From the NCBI GenBank assembly GCA_900473795.1, contig UCMT01000012.1:62001-126000 (forward strand): a stretch of DNA of 64,000 bases. The letters run 5' to 3'. The stretch is from Hyphomicrobiales bacterium (GTDB lineage Bacteria > Pseudomonadota > Alphaproteobacteria > Rhizobiales > Rhizobiaceae). How positions within the stretch are numbered: the stretch's first letter is position 1; each line of letters begins with the position of its first letter. The position numbers and the translations under genes are program-made. Under the pieces are notes generated by a model, which made no database searches, was not told where the DNA came from, and saw nothing but the letters and a program-made list of their open reading frames with translations. Below are positions 63,690 to 64,000 of the stretch, one piece after another.

Positions 63690-63801
63690 CGATTGGCGCG
63701 TATGATCGCTACCGAGCGGTATTTGTACTTGGTGGCCACTTGCAAATGGTTATAAAATATCGGTTTTTGGCATCCAGATTTTCTTTCGCATCCAGGTGCA
63801 T

Positions 63802-64000
63802 ATGACCGATCATGCTACACTGCTCACCCCTGCGACAAACTATGCTGTAGTTCAGTTGCCGAATAGACAGTCCCCTGGCGTTGTTTTTCAGGGCGACAGT
63901 CTATTCGCGCTGATCAGCGACCTCACCACGGTATCTTCACTGATGGACGGGAAGGAAATCGGCGAAGCGAGGTCGGAACTGAAATTTATTATCGAGAATC
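63802..64000 (+). CDS. Small hypothetical protein, cut at the right window edge
   Basis: The reading frame opens at the ATG at 63802 with AGGT 5 bases upstream and stays open to the edge (66 codons). The first residues read MTDHATLLTPATNYAVVQLP, and later VVFQGDSLFALISDL. This resembles small DUF6959-like proteins as I remember them, without proof. Base composition is lower in GC than the neighbouring pheT, a mild hint of transfer. Confidence 0.55.
   Translation, partial: MTDHATLLTPATNYAVVQLPNRQSPGVVFQGDSLFALISDLTTVSSLMDGKEIGEARSELKFIIEN

Overview
The window is chromosomal DNA from an alphaproteobacterium, almost certainly a member of the Rhizobiaceae (Rhizobium, Agrobacterium, Neorhizobium or a relative). 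GC content is high, and several marker groups point there: an irr / fabA-fabB-fabI / pnp / rpsO / truB / rbfA neighbourhood as I recall it from Sinorhizobium meliloti, an rkpK-lpsL sugar-nucleotide pair, and an Irr-type iron box in front of mbfA. The species cannot be named from this sequence. No rRNA, tRNA, CRISPR array, insertion sequence or phage gene was seen.

Layout. (1) 1-6.8 kb: organosulfur uptake and use, with tauABC (tauC cut by the window edge), a DszA/NtaA-type flavin monooxygenase, metNIQ and an OsmC protein. (2) 6.9-15.7 kb: a surface polysaccharide locus with rkpK, lpsL, a secreted GNPNPG-repeat protein, an unknown protein, an O-antigen ligase/polymerase-like membrane protein, a PPP-type phosphatase and a Wzc-like tyrosine autokinase. 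(3) 15.9-21.8 kb: a transglutaminase-like peptidase, an Asp-rich exported protein, an FAH-family enzyme, a TMEM43-family membrane protein, a YdcF protein and a TRIC channel. (4) 21.8-27.2 kb: irr divergent from fabA-fabB-fabI, then htpG. (5) 27.2-27.9 kb: a hicAB toxin-antitoxin pair behind a perfect 36-bp palindrome. (6) 27.9-36.3 kb: an RsmC-like methyltransferase, pnp, rpsO, an SH3 protein and HWE-type histidine kinase wedged between rpsO and truB, a hypothetical protein and rbfA.

(7) 36.4-40.5 kb: a glutamine amidotransferase, a pentapeptide protein, a GFA protein, a LysE exporter, a YegP protein and a ccdAB pair directly behind lepA. (8) 40.5-47.9 kb: lepA, a GH114-RTX secreted glycosidase, an XRE-cupin regulator with a GNAT partner, a Cys-rich exported protein, an OmpA-type lipoprotein and a LuxR-type regulator. 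(9) 48.0-50.9 kb: the elongation factor P module, with epmB and epmA divergent from efp. (10) 50.9-58.4 kb: stress and envelope genes, including cfa, a YiiX-like hydrolase, mbfA, a second transglutaminase-like peptidase and an ABHD10-like hydrolase. (11) 58.6-63.7 kb: infC (ATT start), rpmI, rplT, pheS, pheT, then a truncated small gene at the right edge.

Themes. The window is mostly core Rhizobiaceae genes with accessory insertions (two toxin-antitoxin pairs, a sensor kinase, secreted proteins) at operon boundaries. The regulatory DNA is unusually readable. It includes an iron box on the mbfA promoter with its regulator irr in the same window, dyads at both toxin-antitoxin promoters, a palindrome motif shared inside the polysaccharide locus, a possible attenuator in front of pheST, a pnp leader hairpin and a CtrA-type box. 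I found no system that is clearly new to science. The best candidates for new biology are the polysaccharide locus with its unusual phosphatase-kinase pairing and secreted repeat protein, and the pheST leader.
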